Assembly (NCBI GenBank): GCA_037074765.1 | Contig: JBAMDO010000176.1 | Location: 54,462 to 118,461 of the forward strand | DNA: 64,000 bases | From: Mansonella perstans | Taxonomy: Eukaryota > Nematoda > Chromadorea > Rhabditida > Onchocercidae | Direction: 5' to 3' | Shown here: positions 46,691-59,574 of the stretch, one piece after another | Layout: each line of letters opens with the position of its first letter | Position numbering within the stretch: position 1 is the stretch's first letter | Notes under the pieces: generated by a model | What the model saw: the letters and a program-made list of their open reading frames with translations, nothing else | Told to the model about the DNA's origin: nothing | The model's database searches: none | Program-made: the position numbers and the translations under genes

Positions 46691-49600
46691 ATGAAATTTC
46701 AAATAATGAGCATTTCTTCTTTACTACTGTCTGTGGTGCTTTTATGCATCATTAGCTGCGCTAATTGCAAGATTTATTTCCAGGAACAATTCAAAGGTTA
46801 ACTTTTATATTCCAATTAATTTTTTTTCCATCACATAATCTCTTTATAGAACTTTTTTGAGCTATTTAGTGAAATAAAAAGAATCGGCAGATCTGATATG
46901 GTTCGAAAAATCGTTCTTAAACAGATTTTTTTATAGTAAAAATCTTAACTTTTTTTTTTATGAGAAAGATTTTGGTCAATTTTGTTGAAGTTAGTGAAAT
47001 CATTTCAAAATGGTGTAGTTTATGTTTTTTTCACGTCAAAATTTTTTTCAAATGTTGGGGAAAAGAGCCGGAGACTTTATTGAACGGCCGAATAGAACTG
47101 CTTGTGCAAACTATACAATAAACCAGGAAAACTGAAGATTTACAGTATGGGTTAGAATGAAATATGAAATTTTCCTATATTCGGATTACGAGCTTCGAAC
47201 TGAATCGTGAATAACCATAAAACGTTTATCTTTATTCATTTTTGTACACAGTTTCGGTTAAATCTATGATTAATTTATTCATGCAACAGAAAAATTAGTT
47301 AACATCAATTTAAATATGTTATATTGTGCTTTGTTGTATTTTTACTGTATTCTTTTTATTGCTCGAATATGGACAGGTATTTTTAGACGGAGACGGCTGG
47401 GAAAAGAGATGGATACTATCTGAATATCGCAATGATTATGGAAAATTCAATCTTTCCTATGGTCAATTCTACAGTGACCCAGTGGAGGACCTTGGTCTCA
47501 CTACCACTGAAGTTTGATTATCAATTTAAATATAGGAATAATTATAGCAGAAATAAATGTCAGTCTCGACATTTGTGTATTTCAGGATATGAAAAATTTT
47601 GCTATTTCGGCAAAATTTCCGAAATTTTCGAATAAAGACAAGCTATTGATTATTCAGTATGCAGTAAAACGATTTACTATACCGAATGGTGACTGTGGTG
47701 GCTTGTACATAAAGGTATAATAAGTTTTTGCTTTCTTGTTTTTGGCATACCATGAAAGAGCAATATTGGATCCTTCTGAATTCAGTACTGGGACATTTAT
47801 GCTTTTAGAGCCTTGTTGAAAACCTTACCATAAACAGACTTTTTATGCGGCTATTTCTTAAAGAGAAAACTGAGTAACGGATTCGAGGAAATTGCAATAG
47901 TGACCAAATAGTCAACTATTTAGGATGCATGGGAATCATAGGCATGCGTATTTTTGATATGGAGATGGAGAACTGCGTAGGCGCCTTGTTAAGCGGCTAA
48001 TTAGAGCGCTGAAAACATGGGACATAAACAAGGAAAACTAAAGTTGTATGTATGCAAGTTGAAAATAATATTATTGGAGATCGTAACCTGAATGTTCGCG
48101 TGAAATTTTTCTAAATCTAGTACTTAGGGACACAGTGATGGAGATTTAATACTATCACCGGAAAAAATTCCAGAAAGAACCAGAACAAAACATTTTCTTA
48201 GAATGAATTTATTCCAATTCAGTTAATGAAATCTGATTTGGATCAGAAGCAGTTACATGGAGAAACTCCATACGAGATCATGTTCGGGCCAGATATATGC
48301 AGTAACTATAACAGCAAAATTCATGCTATATTTCGCTATAATGGTTCCTACTATCATTGCAATTCTTTTTTGCCTATGATTGTAATTTTTTTTCTATCTC
48401 ATTTTTCATAAGCATAAGCTATAAATTATATTGTCAGGATTTTCTTGCTAAAAAAAAATCACCAAAATCACAAGCAAAGATGGATAAAATTCCAAATTTT
48501 AATTTAGTTTTATCCTTCTGAATAATTTAACAATCATTACAATCATGCAAATTTGCAAACAATCAAAATTTCAAATAGAAATTCGAGAAAGTTGTGATTT
48601 CATACTGTATTTATTGATGTGTGCTAAAATATACGTTCAACATGATGTTTCAGCATGATGAATTATCCCATGTTTATACATTGATTTTATATCCGAATAA
48701 TTCCATCAAAATACTTGTCGACTATGAAGAAATGATTGCTGGAAACTTGGAAGATCATTACGATTTTCTGAAGCCACGAAAAATTATGGCTAGTAATTTC
48801 CCGCTTTTTTACCTGTGCTTAGAGCTTTCTGAGATATTGCTAAGCTTTTCTTCTTTTCAAAAGAAAAAAGGACATCAACGACTGTGAAATATACGTTTAA
48901 ACCTTACCGCCGCTTCACACACAATTTTATTATATACTTTACACAAATTTTTTAATGCAATTTAAACAAGTTTTCTTTCTCTTTCTATTGATGCTCTTTA
49001 TTGAATACTGTCGATAGCACTGAAAAAAAAGCACAAATTCAGGATCCAAGTGTGAATAAGCCAGCTGACTGGGTCGATGAAGAATTTATACTTGATCCGG
49101 ATGATAAAAAACCGGATGATTGGGACCAACCGGAATTTATATTGAATTTAGATATTAAAAAACCAAATGACTGGAATGAGGAATGGGATGGTGAATGGGA
49201 ACCACCAGGGATGGTGAATCCAGATTTCAAAGATGAATGGGTGCCAAAAGAAATTGCAAATCCAGCATACAAAGTTAATTTCTCAAGTTTTGAATGAATT
49301 CGCCTTTCTGATGTTTTTTTCGCATTTCTTCTGTCAACTGCATGAAATTGATGAAATCCGCTATCGAAATTATTTGTTCCGAATCTCAGATTTGTGCAAG
49401 GAACAGAAATTTAGGGAGAATGGATACATCCTGAGATCGATAATCCAGATTATATACCAGACCTGAATCTTTACTTATTCGATGATATCGGTGCAATTGG
49501 AATCGAGATATGGCAAGTGAACAGTAGCACAATATATGACAATATCATTATAAGCGATTCCCTTGAAGAAACTAAGGTAAGATAAATAAAGCTAAAGAAG

Positions 49601-50636
49601 AAGTATCGATAGGTCAAGAAAAGTAAAATTTAAAAAACGAATACTGATAAAGCGCTGTACATTTTCCAGATTCTTTCACTCAAATTATCGGGAAATTTCT
49701 TAATATTTTCACAACGAATTTTAAAAATCAAAGAGAAAGCGTCTCGACCAATGTTATCTTATTTTGACCAATGTCTTGACCAATGTTATCTTATTTTGAC
49801 CATCGTCTTGACCAATGTTATCTTATTTTGACCATCGTCTTGACCAATGTTATCTTATTTTGACCATCGTCTTGACCAATGTTACCTTATTTTGACTAAC
49901 GTCTTGACCAATGTTATCTTATTTTGACTAACGTCTTGACCAATGTTACCTTATTTTGACTAACGTCTTGACCAATATTATCTTATTTTGACTAATGTCT
50001 TGACCAACGTCTTGACCCCTTATTTTGACTAACGTCTTGACCAATGTTATCTCTGTATCCAAGTAAAATCTATATAACCGAGTATTCACTTCACTTCAGG
50101 AATTTGCTGCTCTTACGTTGAATGTTACTAGAAAAGGTGAAGAGATAATGAAGCGGAAATTTAATGAAATGCTCCAGCGTGAGGAAGAAAATGAAAAGAA
50201 GAAAGATGAAAAGGAAAAGAATGAAAAAAAAAAGAGTGACTTGAAACGGAAACAAGAAAAAAAGGAAACAAAGAAAACAGACAAAAAGATGGAAAATATC
50301 TCTGGTACCAGTGAGAAAGAAAAAAAGAAGACAAAATTGCAGAAAGAAAGGAATTTGAACAAGAATGTAGACGAAAAGAAGGAATGGAAAGATAAGGTAA
50401 GTTTATCTCAAAGTAAAATCTGATAGAACTTTTGAGATTTCTTGCTGACAATTGACTTTTCATAAATTATGCATTTATATCCATATATCTTCAATATGTT
50501 GTTAGGAAGAGACGATGGCAGAGTTGCTAATTTAAAATAACAATATGAAAGATTTAAATTTAAAATTTTTCAACCATTGCAGTCAAAAGAGGACAAAGTG
50601 AAAAAAGATATGCGTATGAAAAACGAAGAACTATAA
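46691..50636 (+). CDS. Divergent calreticulin-like protein (tandem paralogue)
   Basis: Nine exons: 46691-46796, 47387-47511, 47586-47714, 48223-48381, 48654-48788, 49043-49273, 49415-49576, 50100-50396 and 50583-50636, about 465 residues. Exons 4, 5, 6 and 7 have the same lengths as in calreticulin (159, 135, 231, 162 nt), and all phases agree. A strong signal peptide (SLLLSVVLLCIISC) precedes KIYFQEQF. The disulphide Cys (GDCGGLYIK, PDICSNYN) and ETPYEIMFGPD are kept; of the KPEDWD repeats only degenerate forms remain (KPADWV, KPDDWD, KPNDWN). Exon 8 is 1.65 times longer and basic: about 35 Lys/Arg against 24 Asp/Glu by hand count, where calreticulin exons 8-9 have about 23 against 33. It ends NEEL instead of HDEL. 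The donor after exon 5 is GC (48789). AATAAA at 50894-50899. Probably an ER lectin chaperone without high-capacity calcium storage, or a decaying copy. Confidence 0.85.
49745..50050 (+). repeat. 32-bp intronic minisatellite
   Basis: About nine copies of a unit beginning CGTCTTGACCAATGTTATCT in intron 7 of the calreticulin-like gene, between exons 49415-49576 and 50100-50396. Confidence 0.95.
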
Positions 50637-50659
50637 ACGAAGCTGTGCATTTAAATCCG

Positions 50660-50820
50660 GAAGAGTTCAAGATTATTTCCTATCATTTTGTAGTTCAAGA
50701 TCATTTCATAGTTCAAAATGAGATCATTTCCTATCAATTCATAGTTCAAGATCATTTCCTATCATTTCATAGTTCAAGATCATTTCCTATTATTTCATAG
50801 TTCAAGATCAAGATCATTTC
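50660..50820 (+). repeat. Minisatellite in the 3' UTR of the paralogue
   Basis: Five to six copies of a unit of about 28 bp (AGTTCAAGATCATTTCCTAT then CATTTCAT), starting some 25 bases after the stop codon and before the poly(A) signal, so it is probably transcribed into the mature mRNA. Confidence 0.85.
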
Positions 50821-50899
50821 TCACTGCTGTATTTATATATATATATGAAACGAAATTATTATTTCAATGTTATTTTGTTATCAAGTTTATCTTAATAAA

Positions 50900-52194
50900 G
50901 TAGCAAACCATTTCGTATTCGAAATTAACAACTGTGATGCGGAATGAAACAATAAAGATATGCTATGCTGATACCATCAGCAGTCGCATCAATGTTATAA
51001 CCTAGAAAGCAATAAAAATATTCAATCCTTCGTCATAACTTTTAATTATCTATCTGCAATAAATTAACTGTCATTATCCATCCTTTCATTTCATTATAAA
51101 AAAGACAACCATTTCTTTCCCTTATCTTTTAAAAACTATACGAAATTAACGAAATCATTTCTAACTTTGAACCAATAATTGATCATCTATCTGTACTAAT
51201 TAATGTACTCTAAAAGAATCATCAAAATGTTCACATTCAAGATAATACTTTAAAAAGCCAATGGAGTGGTTGCGTTTGCAACAGAAAGAGAAGAAAATTA
51301 CCACCATACGTTATATACATATTATTAAAATATGTTTAAACATACTAGCATAGTTCTATTCATCAAACTATTGATTAGGAAGAGTTTATTGAGATCTCGT
51401 ACTAACACTGTGTCATTTTGAAATATCCACTGTACCTACAACGATCTATTTACATAAGAAAAATATTGTAGTGAAAATACATGCACACGCATACGCGCAT
51501 TCATACTGACAGAGTCATGAAAAATATCAAATATAATATTTTGGAATACAAACGGAAAAAAGAAATGAAAGCTTCTATAAACACCAATCTGTATATGTAA
51601 GCTTTTTAAATAACAGCTGCAAATGGAAAAACAAATAACTGAAAACAAAACTTCCTTCAGTTCGCCAAATGAGTAATCAATTTTGCTTCTGATATCATTA
51701 ATGAGATTCTGTACAAAAAAAAAAAAAAAAAAATGCAGCTTTTTTTAAAAAAATTTTCGACTATTCACAATTATAAAAACCGTATAGCTCTGTTACAAAC
51801 GATCATTTCAAAAAATAGCAGCTACAATGAAAATATCCGTCGTAGTTCAAATAAATCATACCATTGTTAGTTGAATAAAGCATAACAACTAATTATGCAA
51901 TCCTGCAATATTTTGAAATTAAATTTACTTAAAAAAAAAAATCTTCATTTTGAAATTAAATTTATTTCTTAAGAAATGGAGAAAGTGTCTTAAATATAAA
52001 GGATTATCGCTCTCTTTGTTCTTGTTTCTGGTACAAGTGTACTTGATAGGTGTGCACAGAAAAATTTTCCTAATCTCAAATTTAAAAAAAGGAAATGCAT
52101 TTCGAAAATTATAACTATAAACTAACCATAACGTTACGCGAATTGAAAGCATTAGAAGCGGTGGAACGAACATCATTCTATATGCAGCGATATT
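50900..52194. other. Convergent intergenic region
   Basis: Between the 3' ends of the calreticulin-like gene and the minus-strand Ser/Thr-rich gene. An A-run lies at 51714-51732. Open frames on the minus strand (51436-51648, 51925-52176) lack splice support. Confidence 0.5.
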
Positions 52195-55100
52195 CTAATC
52201 ACATTCCATCTGTTCCTCATTATCCGAATCGTTAGCTTTATGTGCTTCACGAAATGCAGTAAGTGAGCTTACAGGATTTAATTTCGACGCACAGTTATTT
52301 GCAGTTTGTCGACGTGCTATCATAGTATCTGTAAAATCCGAAAAAAAATTTCACAACTTCAAGAAAAAAATAAGTCCCGTTGTAACATTGTCAGATGACA
52401 GCTGCTGTGTGTTACGTTTACAAATCTGTTACTTTAGATGAATTTCCAAAACATTCTGACATATTTGAAATAAATATTAAAATGTATTGCGAACTCTAAT
52501 ATGTCAAATTCTCTTGCACAAATACCTCAAATTTCATCATGAAATAACAACTGACATCAAATGATAATTAACCACACTGACGAATCGATTATTTTGATAA
52601 AAGAAGCTCCCAAATTAATATTACATCCTCAGAATTGGACAAAATTGCTTTGAAAATACTAAACTATGCCTATTACTCTGGTCTATTCATCTTCAAATCC
52701 TCTTATACATTCCACGGTAAAACAATCAGGAATAATTTTGTCGAAAATAATTTAATTAGTAAATTTTATATTTAAATTTCGCCATAAAGTTTAATTTTCG
52801 AAATGTTATAAACTGGCAATATTTACATATTATATACAATGCACATTAGTGATAATTACATAGCACAGCATGCTACTAATACTTTTGGAAATTAGTTTAA
52901 ACTCAAATTCATATAACTATTGCCCATTGAAGTAAGGAAGATGCAAAACAATATCAGCAATTTAGTAATAAAACAGCCTCTTTATAATCGAATAAAGAGA
53001 CAAATAATATTAAAAATTATTGAATGCATGTTCAAGACATGAAGTACTTTTGCGAATACTTTTGTCATTTATGATTAAATATGATCTAGTCCATTTATGT
53101 TAGCAGCCTAAATTAATGTAAGATCAAGACTGTAATTTTAAAATTCAAAATAAATCGAAAACGAGTAAGATGACGCAAACCTTCGAACTTGCTAGATTGC
53201 TGCTGCCTTGAGTCGTTTCCTCTTTCTTTGCATATTCTTGTCCATTCTTCAGATAGCAATGGCTGCTGATGTTGTCGCTGCTGCTGAATGCGAACTCCTA
53301 ACATTGGTTCAGTAAGACTCTAAATGTAATTAATCAAATGAATATCGAAAAAAAGCTCAACTATCAAAAATGAAATGAAAAAAAAAAAAAAAAAAAAACA
53401 GTAATAAAATTCACTAATAGGCATACGCTGTCAAGTCAATTATGATGACAAATTGTTAATCCGGTTTTAAGTGCTATAATTTATGATTCTGTAAAATTAA
53501 CCGTGGTGTAAGGGGCCGTGGAATTATCACCACTTGCAGATCTCGTAGAAGAAGAGTGTTCATCAAAATCAGCGAATCGGAAAGGAGTATGCCGAGCTGT
53601 TGGGGGTAATGAAAGGGCTGATGAACCACCGGTTGTCGTTGCACTAACATCTGCTATACTTGTACCACCATAATGTGTTAAAAATCTGAAATCATATTTT
53701 CAGCATTAAGTTGGAAGGAAAGAGGAGATTGAAAAATCAAATGATTATCCGTTAAAATGCATGATATTTCCGTAATATCTTGGATCACTTTGTATGACCC
53801 GAACTAATATTTCAGATTTAAGCTGAAGTTGTTTACTAGGCCTGAACAATAATATTCGGAATTGATTTAAAAGGTTTGTTTGCAAAACTGGACAGTATTC
53901 AACCAACATCGAACAATATTCACCCTAATTAATATTCCTTCCTCAAAGATTATAACATTAAAAGTTTGTTATAATTGATAAGCTATAGATCGGCAGACTA
54001 CTGATATATTTGCTATCAAGTAAGCGAATGTTTAAAGTTGATTTTTCAAGAAAGATGTGAAATGATATTTTAGAGAACAAACAAATTTCTTTTTGACTTT
54101 AATTTCCTTTCTAAATCAATGTTAGACATGCTCAAAAAAAAAAAAAAAATCAATTAATTCCAAACTAAACTAAATTTCTGAACTGATTAAATTAATTTCA
54201 AATTTTCGAAGCGCTTGGAAAAATTTCAAACTAATGAAATAAATAAAACAAACGCTTTATTCATAAATGATGACACTGAATTTGAACGTTTTCGCTTGCT
54301 ATGACTAAAATGTGGAAGGACCCGACTTGAACGTCGTGATATACCTAGAGATGGCCGAGAGGATAGAGTTTGTCGTAACACCTAAAATATTAATGGTCAT
54401 GTCGATAACAATGTAAGCTGAAATCCCACTGCTTCAATAATTAATATCGATTCCTTTTAAAAATTATTTGTTATCACACAGACAAATAACACATATACCT
54501 AAACACACACACAGACACACAGATACACACAAACTCATAAAGAGAGAGATGTTAATAAAGAAAATGAAATGAAAGATGAACCATGGTATCCAAAGATGTA
54601 CTCATGCTTAGTGGTGGAGCTGTTGGAACAGGGCCACTAGAAACTGTTACCGAAGTACTACAAGTACTTTCTGTTGAACTGGCAAACATTTCACCACTGT
54701 AGGAGGATGATGTAAGCGCTGTAACTGTTCGTTGACGTTGTGTTTGACCCGAGGTTGAACTTCGTGGAACAGTTCCCTGGGTCTGTTCTAACTAAAATTT
54801 CACATTTATGCAGTTGTACAAAAGTTTCTAATTTTGTTCAATTCAAATAATAAACTATTAACAACAGTTTATTTCATTCCATCAAACAAGGAGAGTATGT
54901 AGGAGTAAAATAATGAAAATCATAATGATACTAATAATACCTGACAAAGGTCAAGAGCAGCGATTGTGGAACGCTCCTCCATATCACTGAGACGATTATC
55001 ATCAGGTCGAAGAACAATATCTTCCAGTGCTCGTTTCAAATCACCAATGTGCATAATGAATGAATTTTTGCTAATTAATCAATTATAAATTGTAAAATAG

Positions 55101-55250
55101 CAATAATCTCGAGATGAAACATGCCAAATTCAGGATGTTACCATTCATTTCACCCGTTTTTTTTCCGGTATTAAAAATTCTAGGAATAGTAATATTATAC
55201 AATTAACTATTACCCATTTTCTTCGTCTTCTATCCAAATCTGACCATAAT
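52195..55250 (-). CDS. Ser/Thr-rich protein, 5' part not found
   Basis: Seven exons on the minus strand join in correct phase: 55250-55214, 55070-54941, 54791-54582, 54381-54275, 53685-53502, 53319-53181 and 52328-52195 (TAG). The first begins in phase 1, so at least one upstream exon is missing, probably beyond 55.3 kb. The 5' part encodes YGQIWIEDEENG, a 37-nt micro-exon plus two bases, followed by the helix-like MHIGDLKRALEDIVLRP and RLSDMEERSTIAALDLC. The rest is low complexity: Ser/Thr-rich, then SRRSSR and SKRKRS basic patches (possible nuclear signal), a Gln-rich QQQRQHQQ segment, and an acidic end (DSDNEEQMECD). No membrane helix. I do not recognise the family; the segment from 55250 to 54941 looks like the conserved core. 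Confidence 0.7.
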
Positions 55251-55559
55251 CTGGAATTAATTTACAATACTTTTTGGTGGTTATCAATAAGTTTTCTATA
55301 TCCACAGATAGATATCATATAGGAAGTTTATCGTAAAAAGAAAAAAAGGAAATAAAAGTTGGAAGAAGGAAATGATTGGATAGGAAATGTAAAAATGAGG
55401 TCAACAATGTCACCAAATGAACATATTTGCTCTAAATAATAATGATACATCACTATGTTATGTTCAAATGACTGAAAAAAAAACGAAACAATAAAAAGTT
55501 AGACTCTGAATTATTAATTATGAAAAGTAAATTTTTTTTCACATCAATAATCATTAACA

Positions 55560-55775
55560 TATTCATGCATTTATTTATTACTATTATTATTATTACAATT
55601 GTTATTTATTAGCATTTATTATTCATTATTATTATTATCATTATTACTATTATTATTATTTGTTATTGTTGCTATTATTTATTATTATTATTATTATTAT
55701 TATTTATTCTTGTTGCTATTACTTATTATTATTACTATTATTATTAACATTATTATTGCTATTACTGCCATTAAT
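55560..55775 (+). repeat. TTA/ATT trinucleotide tract
   Basis: Imperfect (TTA)n with TTG and GCT variants, about 200 bp. Confidence 0.95.
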
Positions 55776-56461
55776 GACTCACCCAATTCTTTCAATTCAA
55801 TCTTTACTTTTCAATATAAACAATCTCACTGAATCAAATCATTTAATCCTCAAACAGCAATTAAAATCATAGCGTTGAAAGTAAATAATATATGTTATTA
55901 TAATTATACCAATGACAAATTTCTCTATTTACATAGGTCAAATAGAAGAGTAATACTAATCAATATTACGATTTCATTATTTTCTTTTTATTCTCCATTC
56001 CTTTCAGTAATTTAAAAGCCTAATTAGCTTACTTAATAGTAATTAAAAAAAAATGAGAAAGTAAGATGGATCAAAAGTAATTAATATTTGATTGTTATTA
56101 TTATTCAATAAAATGATAGAAAAAAAGATTAAATTAAGCGAAACAAAATTAATTTAGTAGTAAACAATATTGATAACAATAACAAATAATAACAAATAGT
56201 AAATAAAAGACAGCAGACATTTTTAAACAGGAAAAAGAGAGAGAGAGAGAGAAAAGGTAGAGGAAAGGGTAGATAAAAGAAAGAGAAAGAGTAAAGTTGA
56301 AAAGTTAACAAAAATTATTACTCTAAAATGCAAAGTATAAGCAAGAAAAGAAAAGAGAGAAAAGGGAAGAGTAAAAAAGAGAAAGGAAAAGAGATCAATT
56401 TAAATGGAATGATAATGAAATGTTGGTTGAGGCAGAAAAAAGCATTACAAATATCAGCCTA

Positions 56462-56527
56462 TATATTCATCTATCTATCTACCTATCTACCTATTTATCT
56501 ATTTATGTATCTATCTATCTATCTATA

Positions 56528-56595
<68 letters not shown>

Positions 56596-56632
56596 CATAT
56601 ATCTACTTCTCTATCTATTTATCTATTATTTA
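56462..56632 (+). repeat. CTAT tetranucleotide microsatellite
   Basis: (CTAT)n, about 40 units with a few substitutions at both ends; the Tyr/Leu/Ser-rich open frames across it are artefacts. Confidence 0.98.
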
Positions 56633-57103
56633 AAACAACAAGAAACAAAATTTAATTTTAACAAACATAACAAATGGTGACAGTCTGTTTTCAATCCTTT
56701 CCAACTTATTTGCTTTTTTCCTGAAAATAACAAAAGAACGAAAAAGAATTGTGTATGTATCCTTGACCTCTTCTTTTCCCTATCTTAGATTCCTTTTTCA
56801 TTTAAACAAGGCCAATCTAAAAAGATTTCTAACATTTATTTTCCTCCTTTTTATTTCAGGTCACAATCATTCATATCACAATATTTTACTCTCTCATCTT
56901 TATCAATCTCTTCGTTCATTCTTATCCTTCATCTCCTTTTCATATTGATTATTTCACTTTACATTTTTTAAATCTTTTTATTTATATGAAATTTAGTTTG
57001 ATTAGAAATGTCTCTTCTCAATATAACTTTCTCTAAAATTCGAAATGATAGATTCATTTCCGGAAATATCTGAAAACAATTAGAAATATCTCTTTTGCCG
57101 CTG

Positions 57104-57135
<32 letters not shown>

Positions 57136-57394
57136 TTATGAAAGTGATCAAAAGGTGTAAGATCAACTGATTATCTGATAAGAGAAATAAACGGAAAACA
57201 TTGTGTTGTTGTTTTTGTTACAAATAGAACAGGAAATGGGAGGAAAGATATATTAAATGCATCAACTCTCAGATCACAGCTTTTCATCTCTTGGAAAATT
57301 TTATTACCTGTACATATCTGTGGATATTAATGAATTGATATAAATGAAAAGATAAACTGATAGAATTGAAATATGAATTGGACAATGAATAAAG

Positions 57395-57545
57395 GTAGAT
57401 GAATGAATGAATGAATGAATGAAATGAATGAATGAATGAATGAATGAAATGAATGAATGAATGAATGAATGAAATGAATGAATGAATGAATGAATGAAAT
57501 GAATGAATGAATGAATGAATGAAATGAATGAATGAATGAATGATT
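57395..57545 (+). repeat. TGAA microsatellite with higher-order period
   Basis: Runs of (TGAA) broken at regular intervals by an extra A, so that a unit of about 21-25 bp repeats six to seven times. Confidence 0.95.
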
Positions 57546-57722
57546 GAAGGATGGAGGGATGGATGGGAAAATTGTCATATGTTATTTGTCACATCAAAGT
57601 AATCAAATAGCCTAGATAGACCAAGTAATAAAGAGAAGTTAGTTTAACTACAAAATATTTTATGGAATCTTTGAAAGCAACAAAATACAAAAGCACTAAT
57701 TGAAAGAAGAATTCATTGGACA

Positions 57723-57967
57723 TTTATAAATGTGACATGATAACTATAAATGTGACATGATAACTATAAATGTGACATGATAACTATAAATGTGACATGA
57801 TAACTATAAATGTGACATGATAACTATAAATGTGACATGATAACTATAAATGTGACATGATAACTATAAATGTGACATGATAACTATAAATGTGACATGA
57901 TAACTATAGATGTGACATGATAACTATGAATGTGACATGATAACTATAAATGTGATATGATAACTAT
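57723..57967 (+). repeat. 20-bp minisatellite
   Basis: About twelve nearly perfect copies of AACTATAAATGTGACATGAT. The last three copies carry single substitutions, the pattern of decay at an array edge. Confidence 0.98.
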
Positions 57968-58535
57968 CAACTATTGTTTTGGTGATGAAAACAAATTGCT
58001 GGAAGTAAACATTTGGCATGAATGAAGGAGAATTACGTAGAACAAAAGAGATTTAAGTGATAACAAATATCTGTAAGTGCTATTACATCTCTTATCATCA
58101 ATCATTTCCATTTTATTTCTTCAACGAACAGAAAAACTAAAAGTAATTGTAATAGGAAATAAAGTTAATGACTGAAAATTGCGACAAGAAAAGAGAAGCA
58201 GAAGTTGCAATGAATATACAACAACATCTAGTATTAAAGATAGAGAGAGAGAGAGAGAGAAGGAGAGAGAGAAAGAGCGAGAGGGAGAGAAGAAAGAGAG
58301 AAAGATTGAAAAGAAAATCTTTTGTGTGATTAAAATTACATTTCAATAATTTGTAATGTGTTAAACATGAACAGTTTACGTATTGGGAAATCAATGAAGA
58401 TATATACTGGACAGAATTTAGATTATTCAATGCTACTATTTTTTGTATGAATTATTGTAAAATTAATTTGAATGGCAATTAAATGTAGCAATATTTCCAG
58501 GCTATATGAATATGTTGTCATAATCAAGATTGTAT

Positions 58536-58765
58536 AAAGTATAGTGAATAATGGATCGTTGTATGAAGGATAGTGAATAATAGAATCGTTGTATAGAGTA
58601 TAGTGAATAATGGATCGTTGTATGAAGGATAGTGAATAATGGAATCGTTGTATAGAGTATAGTGAATAATGGATCGTTGTATGAAGGATAGTGAATAATG
58701 GAATCGTTGTATAGAGTATAGTGAATAATGGAGTCGTTGCATACAGTACAGTGAAAAGTGGAATC
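58536..58765 (+). repeat. Minisatellite of about 59 bp (two alternating half-units)
   Basis: Half-units of GGATCGTTGTATGAAGGATA and GGAATCGTTGTATAGAGTAT, each followed by GTGAATAAT, alternate about four times. The dimer is the homogenising unit. Confidence 0.9.
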
Positions 58766-59064
58766 GTGAGATAAAATAAATGATTCGATTAATGAGAAAA
58801 TTTAAATTCATTGAAAAAATATGCAACCAAAAAAATTCCAATTTCAATCATATGAAAAATTGAGCACAGTTACTTTAGACTCATTAAATCTTTGCTTCTG
58901 ACATAGGCATAAATCATCTATCAGTTGTTTTAATGTGTCACAAAGTTTCTAATTTAAATTTTTAATTTTTTTGAAAAAAATTGAACTTTTTTGAATTTTT
59001 AATCCTTATTAGAGTTTTGAAAAATTCCTTCGAGATGAATTTCTTTTTCTCTAACAGCATACCT

Positions 59065-59188
59065 CTAATGAAGTAATACTGCTATATCACTAGGATTGTT
59101 TATTGCTATCATTGGGATGTCACCAACTGTATAAAACTTGCACCGCCAGAAATATGGACAGATAGATGTCCAATTAATTAACTTCCTA
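59065..59188 (-). CDS. Candidate terminal exon, unrecognised
   Basis: On the minus strand an acceptor TTTCTAG (or an earlier TTTCAG at about 59213) precedes a frame encoding KLINWTSICPYFWRCKFY and GDIPMIAINNPSDIAVLLH, ending TAG. The composition is mixed and protein-like, unlike the surrounding DNA. No upstream exon was found. It could be an exon of a gene extending past the window or a pseudogene. Confidence 0.25.
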
Positions 59189-59574
59189 GAAAGATAGAAA
59201 GTGGTCTGAAATTGCAAGTATATGTGAGCTGACCTTCTAAAATCTTTTCTAATAAATGTAACGCTGTTAAAAATTAATAAATAATTCACTTAAACATAGC
59301 CTTAGCTATATATATGTACTGATCTTTTTCGGTCACTTCAAGTTCCATCACGCTATTATACTCTGACTTATTTCTGAAAGCAAGTTCAAATCTTTGTGTA
59401 TACAACTTTTTTTTAACCACTGATCTTAATTTTGTTAATTGAACGAGTCATAGCCTTGACTGGACATTCGCCAAAAGCTTGCTTGGTCATTTCTGATGGA
59501 CATGGTATTAGGGGCATAGAAGGTAGATGACACATTGAATTAAACATGTGGAATAACTTGGTGTAAATGCATAT

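Noticed and set aside
48437..48520. A possible extra exon (DFLAKKKSPKSQ) between exons 4 and 5 of the calreticulin-like gene
   Set aside because: Joining exon 4 directly to exon 5 gives exactly the 12-residue spacing seen in calreticulin, and this segment has no good donor.
55599..55872. Leu/Ile/Tyr-rich hydrophobic frames suggesting membrane proteins
   Set aside because: Translation of the TTA trinucleotide tract.
56328..56680. Tyr/Leu/Ser-rich frames across the CTAT tract
   Set aside because: Products of a tetranucleotide microsatellite, with no splice signals.
57327..57578. His/Ser/Phe/Ile-repeat frame (FIHSFI) on the minus strand
   Set aside because: Translation of the TGAA microsatellite.
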